From Reyranella sp. (lineage in GTDB: Bacteria; Pseudomonadota; Alphaproteobacteria; Reyranellales; Reyranellaceae), in the NCBI GenBank assembly GCA_030681635.1, contig JAUXRT010000221.1, positions 1-12,785 on the forward strand: a DNA stretch of 12,785 nucleotides. Reading direction: 5' to 3'. Position numbers and translations under genes: made by a program. Of this stretch, positions 6,609 through 12,785 are shown in pieces. Below the pieces are notes generated by a model, which saw nothing but the letters and a program-made list of their open reading frames with translations, was not told the DNA's origin and did no database searches. Each line of letters starts with the position of its first letter. Positions within the stretch are counted from its first letter, which is position 1.

Positions 6609-7036
6609 GCGCCCCCACGGTCGCGCCGCCGCCGGCGCCGGAACGTCCGCTGCCGACCCCGACGCGCGAGAGCCAGCCGCACTGGGACGGCATGCGCGAA
6701 GGCCGGTTCCTGCTCCAGCATTGCTCGGGCTGCGGCAAGGTCCGCCACTATCCGCGGCCGGTCTGTCCGCACTGCTTCTCGATGGACAGCGAGTTCAAGG
6801 AAGCTCCGACCGGCGGCACGATCCACGCCTGGACCGTCTGCCATCACCCGTTCAATTTCTTCTTCAAGGCCGCCGTGCCCTATGTCGTGGCGCTGGTCGA
6901 CATGGATGCCGGGGTGCGCGTGAATGCGCAGCTCAAGGGAGTAGCCGAGGCCGACATCAAGATCGGCAAGCGCGTGAAGATGGGTTTCGAGCCGATCGAT
7001 AAAGAGGTGACGTTGCCGTTCTTCGTCGCCGAGTGA
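6605..7036 (+). CDS. DUF35 zinc-ribbon/OB-fold partner protein
   Basis: A 143-residue protein with the rubredoxin-like zinc ribbon and OB fold of the DUF35 family. The zinc ligands are C40-x-x-C43 (CSGCGK) and C54-x-x-C57 (CPHCFS), and the OB-fold part runs from about 65 to 135 (GGTIHAWTVCHHPF, VPYVVALVDMD, GKRVKMGFEPID). The first 20 residues are a Pro-rich tail. Such proteins bind acyl-CoA and assemble with thiolase-fold subunits, often being needed for their solubility or activity. The ATG lies inside the upstream stop (ATGA at 6605-6608), so equimolar, coupled synthesis is likely. No catalytic residues of its own are evident. It is followed after 20 bases by the Bug receptor gene, probably in the same transcript. 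Confidence 0.93.
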   Translation: MSAPTVAPPPAPERPLPTPTRESQPHWDGMREGRFLLQHCSGCGKVRHYPRPVCPHCFSMDSEFKEAPTGGTIHAWTVCHHPFNFFFKAAVPYVVALVDMDAGVRVNAQLKGVAEADIKIGKRVKMGFEPIDKEVTLPFFVAE

Positions 7037-7056
7037 AAATCCAAGGAGCAATAAAG

Positions 7057-8028
7057 ATGAACCGTTCGACATTCCTGGCGACGGCACTTGCCGCCGCCCT
7101 GCTGCCGCTTGCCGCGGCCTCCCAGACCGATTGGCCGCAGAAGCCGATCTCCATGGTCGTGCCCTATCCGCCGGGCGGCGTGAACGACGCCGTCGCGCGC
7201 GTCTTCGCCGACAAGCTGGGCGCCGAGCTCGGCAAGCCGGTGCTGGTCGACAACCGCGCCGGAGCGGCCACCACCGTGGCTTCCAACTACGTCGCCAAGG
7301 CAGCCCCCGACGGCTACACGATCTATGCCGGCGGCACGTCGCTGATCATCAACCCGACGCTCACCGGCCAGGTCCAGTACGACCCGCACAAGAGCTTCGA
7401 GCTGGTGTCGCTGATGTCGTTCACGCCGTTCATCCTGCACGTCAACATCGACTTCCCGGCCAAGAACATGGCCGAGCTGATCGCCGTCGTGAAAGCCAAC
7501 CCCGGCAAGTACAACATCGCAAGTTCGGGCATCGGCGCCACCAATCATCTCGCCGCCGAGCTGTTCAAGGCGCAGGCCGGGTTGAACCTCGTCCACGTGC
7601 CGTACAAGGGCGGCGCGCAGGCCGGCCAGGACGTGGCGTCAGGCCAGGCGCAGATGATGTTCTCGGCCTCGCTCGAGGCCAAGCCGTTCCTGGCGTCCGG
7701 CAAGACCCGGCCCATCGCCATCTCGAGCCTCAAGCGCTCGCCCGCCTTCCCCGACATTCCTACGGTTGTCGAGGTGACGGGGCTAAAAGATTTCGAGGCG
7801 GTGTTCTGGCAGGCCATGGTGGTGCCGGCGGGCACGCCCAAGCCGATCATCGACAAGCTGCAGAAGGCGATCGCCAAGGTCGCCGCCGACCCCGAGGTGA
7901 TCGAGCGCTTCAAGCCGATGGGCGTGGAGATCCGCGCCTCGACGCCGGCCGAGTTCAAGGAGTTCATGCTCAAGGAAGAGAAGCGCTGGACGACGCTGAT
8001 CAAGGAACAGAATATCAAGCCGGAGTAG
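7057..8028 (+). CDS. Bug-family (TctC-like) periplasmic solute-binding receptor
   Basis: A 323-residue exported protein. The signal peptide MNRSTFLATALAAALLPLAA is probably cut near AAAS-QTDWP (residue 22/23). The Bug hallmarks follow: WPQKPISMVVPYPPGGVNDAVAR (25-48), VDNRAGAATTVASNYVAKAAPDGYTI, HVPYKGGAQAGQDVASGQAQMMF and a C-terminal FKEFMLKEEKRW helix. These receptors bind carboxylates or similar small solutes for tripartite tricarboxylate transporters. No TctA/TctB membrane subunits are in the window, so it is an orphan receptor as seen in many genomes of this kind. AAGGAG (7043-7048) stands 8 bases before the ATG. A GTG 24 bases upstream in frame was rejected because it overlaps the DUF35 stop and lacks a ribosome site. 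Cluster membership suggests it may import the compound handled by the amidase and thiolase-fold enzyme, which is inference. Confidence 0.93.
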   Translation: MNRSTFLATALAAALLPLAAASQTDWPQKPISMVVPYPPGGVNDAVARVFADKLGAELGKPVLVDNRAGAATTVASNYVAKAAPDGYTIYAGGTSLIINPTLTGQVQYDPHKSFELVSLMSFTPFILHVNIDFPAKNMAELIAVVKANPGKYNIASSGIGATNHLAAELFKAQAGLNLVHVPYKGGAQAGQDVASGQAQMMFSASLEAKPFLASGKTRPIAISSLKRSPAFPDIPTVVEVTGLKDFEAVFWQAMVVPAGTPKPIIDKLQKAIAKVAADPEVIERFKPMGVEIRASTPAEFKEFMLKEEKRWTTLIKEQNIKPE

Positions 8029-8037
8029 ACACCGGCC

Positions 8038-8676
8038 TCACAGCGCCTTGCGCAGGGTGAGATTGAAGCGGCGGCGTCCGGTCATCGGATGCTCGCCGCT
8101 TTTCAATGTGAGCACGCCGTGATGGGCGAGGCGTGCCGGCCCACCCCACACCACGACATCGCCGTGGCATAGCGCCACCTTCTTCAGGGGATCGGCGCGC
8201 CTGGGTCCGCCGAACTGGAAGGTGGCGGGCAGGCCCAGCGACACCGACACGATGGGATGGCCAAAATCGGCCTCGTCCCTGTCCTGATGCGGCGACAGCC
8301 GCGTGCCGGGCTCGTAGCGGTTGATCAGGCAGGCATCGGGCACGAAGCCCGGGAAGCCCGCTTTTGCCGCCGCTGCGTCCGCCAGCTTCCGGAACACCGG
8401 AGGCATCGCGGGCCATGGTCTGCCGCTTTCGGGATCGTCCGTCGTGTAGCGGTAACTCTTGCGGTCGGTGATCCAGCCGGCGGCGCCGCAATTGGTCATC
8501 GCCACCGACATCTCGAAGCCGCCGGGCGTCACCATGTGCCGGAACGGCGCTTTGGCGACGACCGCGTCGATGGCGGCGAGCAGCTCCGCGTCGATCGCCA
8601 GCGCCTGGCCACGCAGCAGCACGGCGCCCGGCGCCAGCGCCTCCATTCCGCCATCAGGATCGAACAGGCTCTGCAT
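8038..8676 (-). CDS. alkB: Alpha-ketoglutarate-dependent DNA/RNA repair dioxygenase AlkB
   Basis: A 212-residue Fe(II)/2-oxoglutarate dioxygenase that removes methyl groups such as 1-methyladenine and 3-methylcytosine from nucleic acids. It aligns from memory along its whole length with E. coli AlkB (216 residues): FRHMVTPGGFEMSVAMTNCG, KPWPAMP-like RPWPAMP, DACLINRYEPG, IVSVSLGLPATFQFGG and HGDVVVWGG. Iron ligands are H130 and D132 (SPHQDRDE) and H186 (LAHHG). The 2-oxoglutarate arginines are R203 and R209 (RRRFNLTLR). I chose the ATG at 8676 because MQSLFDPDGGMEALAPGAVLL matches the E. coli start MLDLF...; the frame is open 43 codons further, into the cytochrome gene. Its ribosome site is weak. 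It is 49 bases from the divergent cytochrome c gene. No ada gene or LexA-type box is visible near it. Confidence 0.95.
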   Translation of the reverse strand: MQSLFDPDGGMEALAPGAVLLRGQALAIDAELLAAIDAVVAKAPFRHMVTPGGFEMSVAMTNCGAAGWITDRKSYRYTTDDPESGRPWPAMPPVFRKLADAAAAKAGFPGFVPDACLINRYEPGTRLSPHQDRDEADFGHPIVSVSLGLPATFQFGGPRRADPLKKVALCHGDVVVWGGPARLAHHGVLTLKSGEHPMTGRRRFNLTLRKAL

Positions 8677-8725
8677 CGTGACCCAGATATAGGGCATCAT
8701 CGGCCGGAACATCAGGAGTAGCGTG

Positions 8726-9127
8726 ATGAAGAGTTTGATCACTGCCGCCGCTGTGATCGCAGTCGGCATGGCGGCCACCGCGGGAACCGCCGCTGCCCAG
8801 TCCATTGCCCAGTCCGGTGAAGCCTCGCGCGGTCAGCGCGTCTTCAACCAGCAATGCCGGGCCTGCCATACGCTCGAGAAGGATGGCGCCAGCGTGGCCG
8901 GGCCCAATCTCCACGGCGTGTTCGGGCGCAAGGCCGGCACCGGCGGCGGCTACGAGTCCTCCGATGCCATGAAGAAGTCGGGCATCGTCTGGGACGAGAC
9001 GACCTTGGCCGAGTACAGCCGCGACCCCAAGGGCAAGGTCCCCGGCACCAAGATGCTCTTCAACGGCGTGAAGAACGCCGGCCAGCTCGCCGACCTGGTC
9101 GCCTACCTCAAGGAAGCAACCAAGTGA
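8726..9127 (+). CDS. Class I cytochrome c (first of tandem pair)
   Basis: A 133-residue periplasmic mono-haem cytochrome c of the c2/c550 type. The signal peptide MKSLITAAAVIAVGMAATAGTAAAQ is followed by the haem motif C44-R-A-C47-H48, then GPNLHGVFGRKAGTG, a WDETTLAEYSRDPKGKVPGTKM segment with axial ligand M110, and the C-terminal helix QLADLVAYLKEA. It should carry electrons between membrane complexes and oxidases or dehydrogenases. GGAG (8715-8718) lies 7 bases before the ATG at 8726; a GTG at 8723 is less well spaced. The stop TGA overlaps the second cytochrome's GTG (GTGA), so the pair is one operon. Confidence 0.93.
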   Translation: MKSLITAAAVIAVGMAATAGTAAAQSIAQSGEASRGQRVFNQQCRACHTLEKDGASVAGPNLHGVFGRKAGTGGGYESSDAMKKSGIVWDETTLAEYSRDPKGKVPGTKMLFNGVKNAGQLADLVAYLKEATK

Positions 9128-9501
9128 AAAGCTGGGCCGGAATGGCGAGCGCGCTGATTGTCGGAGGGCTGGCGCCGGCGGCATTGGCGCAGGACGTGGC
9201 CAAGGGTGAGCAGGTGTTCAACACGCAGTGCAAGGCCTGCCATACGCTCCAGAGAGGCGGGGCGACCACGATGGGGCCCAATCTCTATCGCATCATGGGC
9301 CGCCGGTCGGGCACCGGGCAGGGCTATGGCTATTCCGAGGTGATGCGCCGGTTCGCCCTCGAATGGGACGACAAGACGCTGGCCGCCTATCTCCGCGATC
9401 CCAGGGCCGACATGCCCGGCACGAAGATGGTCTTCGCCGGCATAAAACAGCCGGGCCAGATGGCCGATGTGATCGCCTACCTCAGGGAAGCGACGAAGTA
9501 A
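9124..9501 (+). CDS. Class I cytochrome c (second of tandem pair)
   Basis: A 125-residue exported cytochrome c, clearly a paralogue of the preceding gene. After a signal peptide ending PAALA-QD (cut near 22), the haem motif is C36-K-A-C39-H40, then GPNLYRIMGRRSGTG, the axial-methionine region MPGTKMVFAGIK (M102), and the helix QMADVIAYLREATK. The start is GTG at 9124, overlapping the upstream TGA. AGGAAG at 9111-9116 stands 7 bases before it. The next ATG (9142) would give a signal peptide with no positive charge, so GTG is preferred. It differs from its neighbour mainly in the signal peptide and around 50-75. The stop is 4 bases from the convergent MFS gene's stop. Confidence 0.92.
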   Translation: MKSWAGMASALIVGGLAPAALAQDVAKGEQVFNTQCKACHTLQRGGATTMGPNLYRIMGRRSGTGQGYGYSEVMRRFALEWDDKTLAAYLRDPRADMPGTKMVFAGIKQPGQMADVIAYLREATK

Positions 9502-9505
9502 CCTT

Positions 9506-10711
9506 TTAGGGCGAGGCGCTGTCGCGGGCCCGCACATAGGCGATCGAGCCCAGCGCCAGGCCGGCGGCCAGCGTGCCGAACACCCAGCGGTAGGCGAGGT
9601 CGCCGCCGCCGAAGGCTTCGACGATATAGCCCATGCCGGCCGGCAGCACGGCGAGGCCGAGGCATTGCGCCATGTTGACGGTGGTGACGCCGCGACCGGC
9701 CAGGCGGTCGGGGAACAGGCCACGCCCCTGCGCCACGATCACCGTGCCGTAGGCGCAGAAGAAGCAGAACGCCACCAGCAGCCCGACCGCGAGCCAGAGC
9801 GGCGGGTTGGCCAGCGCCGCCATGATCGCGAGCAGCGCCATCGAGATCGCCGCACCTCCGAACACCACCTTCTTGCGCGAGCGCAGCACGCGGTCCATCG
9901 GCCCGTAAGCCAGGATGCCCAGGATCTGCGCCACGCCCATGGCGAGCAGCACGTTGCCGCGCGCCACGCCGTCGAGCTTGTGCACGTCGTAAAGATAAGG
10001 CCCGCCCCACACGCCGAGGACCGTCAGCATCGTGGCATAGGCGAAGAAATGCATCGACAGCACGGGCCCGAGGCCCGGCGTCCGCCACACTTCCCACAAC
10101 CCGCGTAAAATCTCGGCCGGCGTCTCCTTGCGCGGCGCCGGTCCACGCGCCTCGGGCGGTTGGTCGCGCACGAAGACAAAGAAGCCTACGGCCACCAGCA
10201 GGGTGATGGCAGCGAAGCCCAGGAATCCGTGGCGCCAGCCGATGGTGCCGGCGATCCAGGCAAGCGGCGTGGCCGCCACCAGGGTGCCGATGTTGGAGGC
10301 GGCGAACACCCACGACAGGGCCGTGGCGAGCCTGGCCGGCTCGAACCAGCGTGAGCACAGGAACACCACCGACATGAAGGAGGCGGCACAGCCCACGCCC
10401 ACGATGGTGCGGCCGGCGATCAGGTCGGTGGCATCGGCGGCGCGCGCGATCCAGAGCGAGCCCAGCATGGCCAGCAACGAGAGTGCCGCGACCGTGCGGC
10501 GGGCGCCGAAGCGGTCGAACCACATGCCGACCGGGATCTGCACGGCAAACAGCGCGAAGAAGAAGGCGCTGCCCGCCCAGCCGAGCTGACGCGCGCTGAG
10601 GTCGAGGTCGCGCGAGAGCTCGGGCGCGATCACGCTGTTTGAGACGCGGTAGAACTGGCTGAGGCAGGTCACCGCGATCAGCAGCAGGAGGAGCGGTAGC
10701 CGGGATGCCAT
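9506..10711 (-). CDS. Major facilitator superfamily transporter
   Basis: A 401-residue inner-membrane protein with about twelve hydrophobic segments in two halves, separated by a charged loop near 190-205 (RDQPPEARGPAPRKETPAE). The loop between helices 2 and 3 holds the MFS signature G62-M-W-F-D66-R67-F-G69-A-R71-R72. The N-terminus (MASRLPLLLLLIAVTCLSQFYRVSNSVIAPEL) is like that of organic-anion or nitrate-type MFS permeases, but the substrate cannot be named. I prefer the ATG at 10711, preceded by AGGTGAG (10720-10726); a GTG at 10723 would add four residues and has no ribosome site. It converges on the cytochrome c pair (4-base gap, no terminator seen) and is divergent from the FAD monooxygenase. 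Confidence 0.9.
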   Translation of the reverse strand: MASRLPLLLLLIAVTCLSQFYRVSNSVIAPELSRDLDLSARQLGWAGSAFFFALFAVQIPVGMWFDRFGARRTVAALSLLAMLGSLWIARAADATDLIAGRTIVGVGCAASFMSVVFLCSRWFEPARLATALSWVFAASNIGTLVAATPLAWIAGTIGWRHGFLGFAAITLLVAVGFFVFVRDQPPEARGPAPRKETPAEILRGLWEVWRTPGLGPVLSMHFFAYATMLTVLGVWGGPYLYDVHKLDGVARGNVLLAMGVAQILGILAYGPMDRVLRSRKKVVFGGAAISMALLAIMAALANPPLWLAVGLLVAFCFFCAYGTVIVAQGRGLFPDRLAGRGVTTVNMAQCLGLAVLPAGMGYIVEAFGGGDLAYRWVFGTLAAGLALGSIAYVRARDSASP

Positions 10712-10747
10712 AGCGCGGCTCACCTACCATGCCGGGCCCCACCTGTC

Positions 10748-10765
10748 CTTCGGCGTGGACCGAAG
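10748..10765. repeat. Small inverted repeat CTTCGG/CCGAAG
   Basis: Arms 10748-10753 and 10760-10765 pair perfectly around a 6-base loop, in the divergent gap between the MFS and FAD monooxygenase genes. It may be part of the same intergenic repeat block as the palindrome at 10782-10810. No T run follows, so it is not read as a terminator. Confidence 0.35.
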
Positions 10766-10781
10766 CATGTCAGGGAAATAG

Positions 10782-10810
10782 TGTCATCCCTCGCTACGCT
10801 CGGGATGACA
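10782..10810. repeat. REP-like palindromic repeat (GTCATCCC...GGGATGAC)
   Basis: A 29-base element with perfect 9-base arms, TGTCATCCC (10782-10790) and GGGATGACA (10802-10810), around TCGCTACGCTC. This sequence is familiar as a repetitive extragenic palindrome scattered through many proteobacterial genomes. Its false translations give peptides such as CHPERSEG and VIPRYARDD, and both appear here in other frames. Only one copy is in the window. It ends 15 bases before the FAD monooxygenase ATG and so would lie in its leader or promoter. Confidence 0.8.
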
Positions 10811-10825
10811 AATTCGGGGAATGGC

Positions 10826-12040
10826 ATGACGACGATCCAAACCCAATGCTGCATCGTGGGCGGCGGTCCCGCCGGCATGATGCTGGGCTTTCTGCTGGCG
10901 CGCGCCGGCGTAAAAGTGGTCGTGCTCGAGAAGCACAGCGACTTCCTGCGCGATTTCCGCGGCGACACCATCCATCCCTCGACCCTCGAAGTCATGGCCG
11001 AGATAGGCCTGCTCGACGAATTCCTGAAACTGCCGCACCACAAGATCGATCGCTTCGTCGCCCAGTTCGGCGAACGCCGAGTGGCGATGGCCGATCTCAG
11101 CCATCTGCCGGTGCGCTGTCCCTACATCGCCATGATGCCGCAATGGGACTTCCTCGATTTCATCGCCGATCACGGCAAGCCGTTGCCCGGCTTCACCTTG
11201 CTGATGGATGCCGAGGCGACCGGCCTGATCGAGGAGGGCGGCAAGGTGACGGGCGTCAGAACCACCGTCGACGGCAAGCCGCAGGAGATCCGCGCCGATC
11301 TCGTGGTCGGGGCCGACGGCCGGCGCTCGGTCGTGCGCGACAAGGCCGGCTTCAAGGTCACCGAGATCGGCGCGCCGATGGACGTGCTGTGGTTCCAGCT
11401 CTCGCACCGGCCGAGCGATGAGTCCGCGGTCATGGGGCGGATCGACAGCGGCAGCATGTTCGTGATGCTCGACCGCGGCGACTACTGGCAATGCGCCTAC
11501 GTGATCCCGAAGGGCTCGGCGGCGTCCGTGCGCGCCGGCGGCATCGAGAAGGTGCGGGCGCTGATCCTGCGGTTGATGCCCTTCGTCGGCGAGCGGGTGG
11601 ACGAGCTCAAGAGCGTCGACGATCTAAAACTGCTGACAGTCGGCGTCGATCGCCTGGAAACCTGGTGGCGGCCCGGCGTGCTCTGCATCGGCGATGCCGC
11701 GCACACCATGTCGCCGATCGGCGGCGTCGGAATCAACCTCGCGATCCAGGATGCGGTCGCGGCCTCGAACATCCTGGCGGCGCCGTTGCGCGAGGGCAGG
11801 CTGGCCGATTCGGACCTCGAGGCCGTGCAGGCGCGCCGGCTCTTCCCCACACGCGCGACCCAGGCCATGCAGGTCTTCATCCAGAATCGGATGATCGCGC
11901 CGGCCCTGCTGGGCAAGGGCCCGATCAGCCCGCCCTGGCCGATGCTGCTGCTCGACCGATTTCCCATCCTGCGCCGGCTGCCTGCGCGCCTGCTGGCCAT
12001 GGGCGTCCGGCCCGAGCACGTCCACACGAAAGCGGTCTAG
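10826..12040 (+). CDS. Group A FAD-dependent monooxygenase/oxidoreductase
   Basis: A 404-residue flavoprotein of the p-hydroxybenzoate hydroxylase/UbiH fold. It shows the three fingerprint motifs: the Rossmann GxGxxG (G12-x-G14-x-x-G17 in IVGGGPAGMMLG) ending in the ribose-binding E35, the DG motif DLVVGADGRRSVVRD (D164-G165), and the GD motif LCIGDAAHTMSPIGGVGINLAIQDA (G289-D290). Such enzymes use NAD(P)H and oxygen to hydroxylate aromatic or polyketide-like rings; the substrate is not predictable. No membrane segment. I chose the ATG at 10826, with GGGGAA just before it. An in-frame ATG at 10781 would add 15 residues encoded by the REP-like repeat (SSLATLGMT), a known annotation artefact. 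The stop shares CTAG with the convergent methyltransferase gene. It could act on products linked to the neighbouring MFS transporter, but only proximity supports this. Confidence 0.92.
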   Translation: MTTIQTQCCIVGGGPAGMMLGFLLARAGVKVVVLEKHSDFLRDFRGDTIHPSTLEVMAEIGLLDEFLKLPHHKIDRFVAQFGERRVAMADLSHLPVRCPYIAMMPQWDFLDFIADHGKPLPGFTLLMDAEATGLIEEGGKVTGVRTTVDGKPQEIRADLVVGADGRRSVVRDKAGFKVTEIGAPMDVLWFQLSHRPSDESAVMGRIDSGSMFVMLDRGDYWQCAYVIPKGSAASVRAGGIEKVRALILRLMPFVGERVDELKSVDDLKLLTVGVDRLETWWRPGVLCIGDAAHTMSPIGGVGINLAIQDAVAASNILAAPLREGRLADSDLEAVQARRLFPTRATQAMQVFIQNRMIAPALLGKGPISPPWPMLLLDRFPILRRLPARLLAMGVRPEHVHTKAV

Positions 12041-12765
12041 CGCCGCGCGCTCACCAGCAGGAAGGGCGGACGGTCGCGCTCGACCTTCCACTCCGGGTGA
12101 GCCGCGATCTGGGCGTCGGTCGGACCCCATTCCTCGATGTGCTCCAGCGCGAAGCCCGCGGCGATCAGCCGGTTGAGATAGGTGGCGATCGTGCGGTGCT
12201 GCTTGACCACGCCCGGGGCCAGCCAGTCCGTCGAGCGCGGACCTTCCTCGAGATAGCGATCGAGTGGCCAGGTTTTATGACCCGCCCCGTCCTGCACCCA
12301 GCCCGGCCGTGTGGGCGCGGTGTAGAGCGGATGTTCGATCGAGAAGACCAACTGGCCGCCGGGCATGAGGGCACGATGCACGGCCTTCAGCAGCGGCCCC
12401 AGTCTTTCGACGTAGTGCAGCGCCAGCGAACTGTAGGCGAGGTCGAACGCTCCCGCCGGCAGTGTCAGCCGTTCAAGGTCGGCGCGTTCGTAGCTGATCG
12501 CCTTGTCCGGCGTCGTGGCGCGGGCGCGCGCCAGCATGTTCTCGGAAACATCGAGGCCCAGCACCCGGGCCGCACCGGCTTCGCGCGCCCAGCGGCAGAA
12601 CCAGCCGAAGCCGCAGCCGAGATCGACGACCTTGAGCCCCACCATCGGCGGCAGCATGGCCTTCAGCGCCGGCCACTCGCCCGCGCCGTCCAGCCCCTCG
12701 ACCGAACGGGGCAGCTTGCTGTAGCCCGCGAAGAAGGCGTCGTTGTCGTAGATGTTCTGGGGCAT
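12037..12765 (-). CDS. Class I SAM-dependent methyltransferase
   Basis: A 242-residue cytoplasmic methyltransferase of the Methyltransf_11 type (UbiE/BioC-like fold). Motif I is VVDLGCGFGWFCRWA (46-60), followed by the acidic end of strand 2 (VLGLDVSENMLARARA), ERADLERL, the post-motif DLAYSSLALHYV, and VHRALMPGGQLVFSIEHPLYTAP. A C-terminal region (RTIATYLNRLIAAGFALEHIEEWGPT) closes the domain. The acceptor is unknown; SIEHP and the downstream layout resemble small-molecule methyltransferases. The ATG at 12765 has only a weak GAAG before it. The stop TAG shares CTAG with the monooxygenase stop, so the 3' ends overlap by four bases. It is convergent with, not in an operon with, the monooxygenase. 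Confidence 0.9.
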   Translation of the reverse strand: MPQNIYDNDAFFAGYSKLPRSVEGLDGAGEWPALKAMLPPMVGLKVVDLGCGFGWFCRWAREAGAARVLGLDVSENMLARARATTPDKAISYERADLERLTLPAGAFDLAYSSLALHYVERLGPLLKAVHRALMPGGQLVFSIEHPLYTAPTRPGWVQDGAGHKTWPLDRYLEEGPRSTDWLAPGVVKQHRTIATYLNRLIAAGFALEHIEEWGPTDAQIAAHPEWKVERDRPPFLLVSARR

Positions 12766-12785
12766 GGCTTCAACGCCGGGGGCGC

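Noticed and set aside
8019..8036. GCCGG/CCGGC hairpin across the convergent Bug receptor and alkB stops
   Set aside because: A 5-base stem with an 8-base loop and no T run on either side is expected by chance in DNA this GC-rich; not called a terminator.
8677..8725. Promoter boxes (TATAGG/TATATC) between alkB and the cytochrome gene
   Set aside because: The -10-like matches lack a plausible -35 partner on either strand, so no promoter is claimed.
9477..10742. Minus-strand frame of about 420 codons overlapping the MFS gene
   Set aside because: It is a shifted frame with Arg/Gly/Pro-rich translation and no membrane segments, while the chosen frame gives a clean MFS protein.
10781..10825. Upstream in-frame start for the FAD monooxygenase
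   Set aside because: The added residues come from the REP-like palindrome; the ATG at 10826 has GGGGAA before it and gives the normal flavoprotein start.

Overview
This is a GC-rich, gene-dense stretch of a bacterial chromosome. Gene content (prmB, AlkB, class I c-type cytochromes, a Bug-type solute receptor, CaiB-type CoA-transferase, amidase signature enzyme) and style point to an alphaproteobacterium. A soil or freshwater Rhodospirillales/Reyranella-like organism is my guess, made from gene content and memory alone. There are 14 protein-coding genes, no tRNA, rRNA, CRISPR array or insertion sequence, and no gene-free stretch longer than about 175 bases.

Left part (1-2493). The 5' end and most of prmB (glutamine methyltransferase for ribosomal protein L3) run leftward off the window edge. 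Only 20 bases away and divergent is a small exported thioredoxin-fold protein (CPPC), followed 4 bases later by a class III (CaiB/BaiF) CoA-transferase.

Lipoprotein island (2490-3701, all on the minus strand). There are three small predicted lipoproteins. Two are paralogues with Tyr- or Asn/Tyr-rich middles and a C-terminal pair of Asp-rich, thrombospondin-type-3-like calcium motifs. The third is proline-rich and translationally coupled (TAGTG) to one of the paralogues. A strong intrinsic terminator separates the first paralogue from the other two genes.

Catabolic cluster (3865-8028). An amidase signature enzyme is transcribed away from a thiolase-fold protein, a DUF35 zinc-ribbon/OB-fold protein (ATGA overlap) and a Bug-family periplasmic receptor. 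A thiolase-fold/DUF35 pair acts on CoA thioesters. The residues of this thiolase-fold protein suggest it may not be an ordinary thiolase, which is the most interesting point in the window.

Right part (8038-12765). An AlkB DNA/RNA demethylase is divergent from a tandem pair of small cytochromes c (GTGA overlap). These converge on an MFS transporter, which is divergent from a group A FAD monooxygenase that has a REP-like palindrome just upstream of its start. The monooxygenase converges on a class I SAM-dependent methyltransferase. Two convergent pairs (2490-2493 and 12037-12040) overlap by sharing a CTAG that provides both stop codons.

I see no strong evidence of a wholly new system. The window is mostly ordinary chromosome with a few points worth checking.
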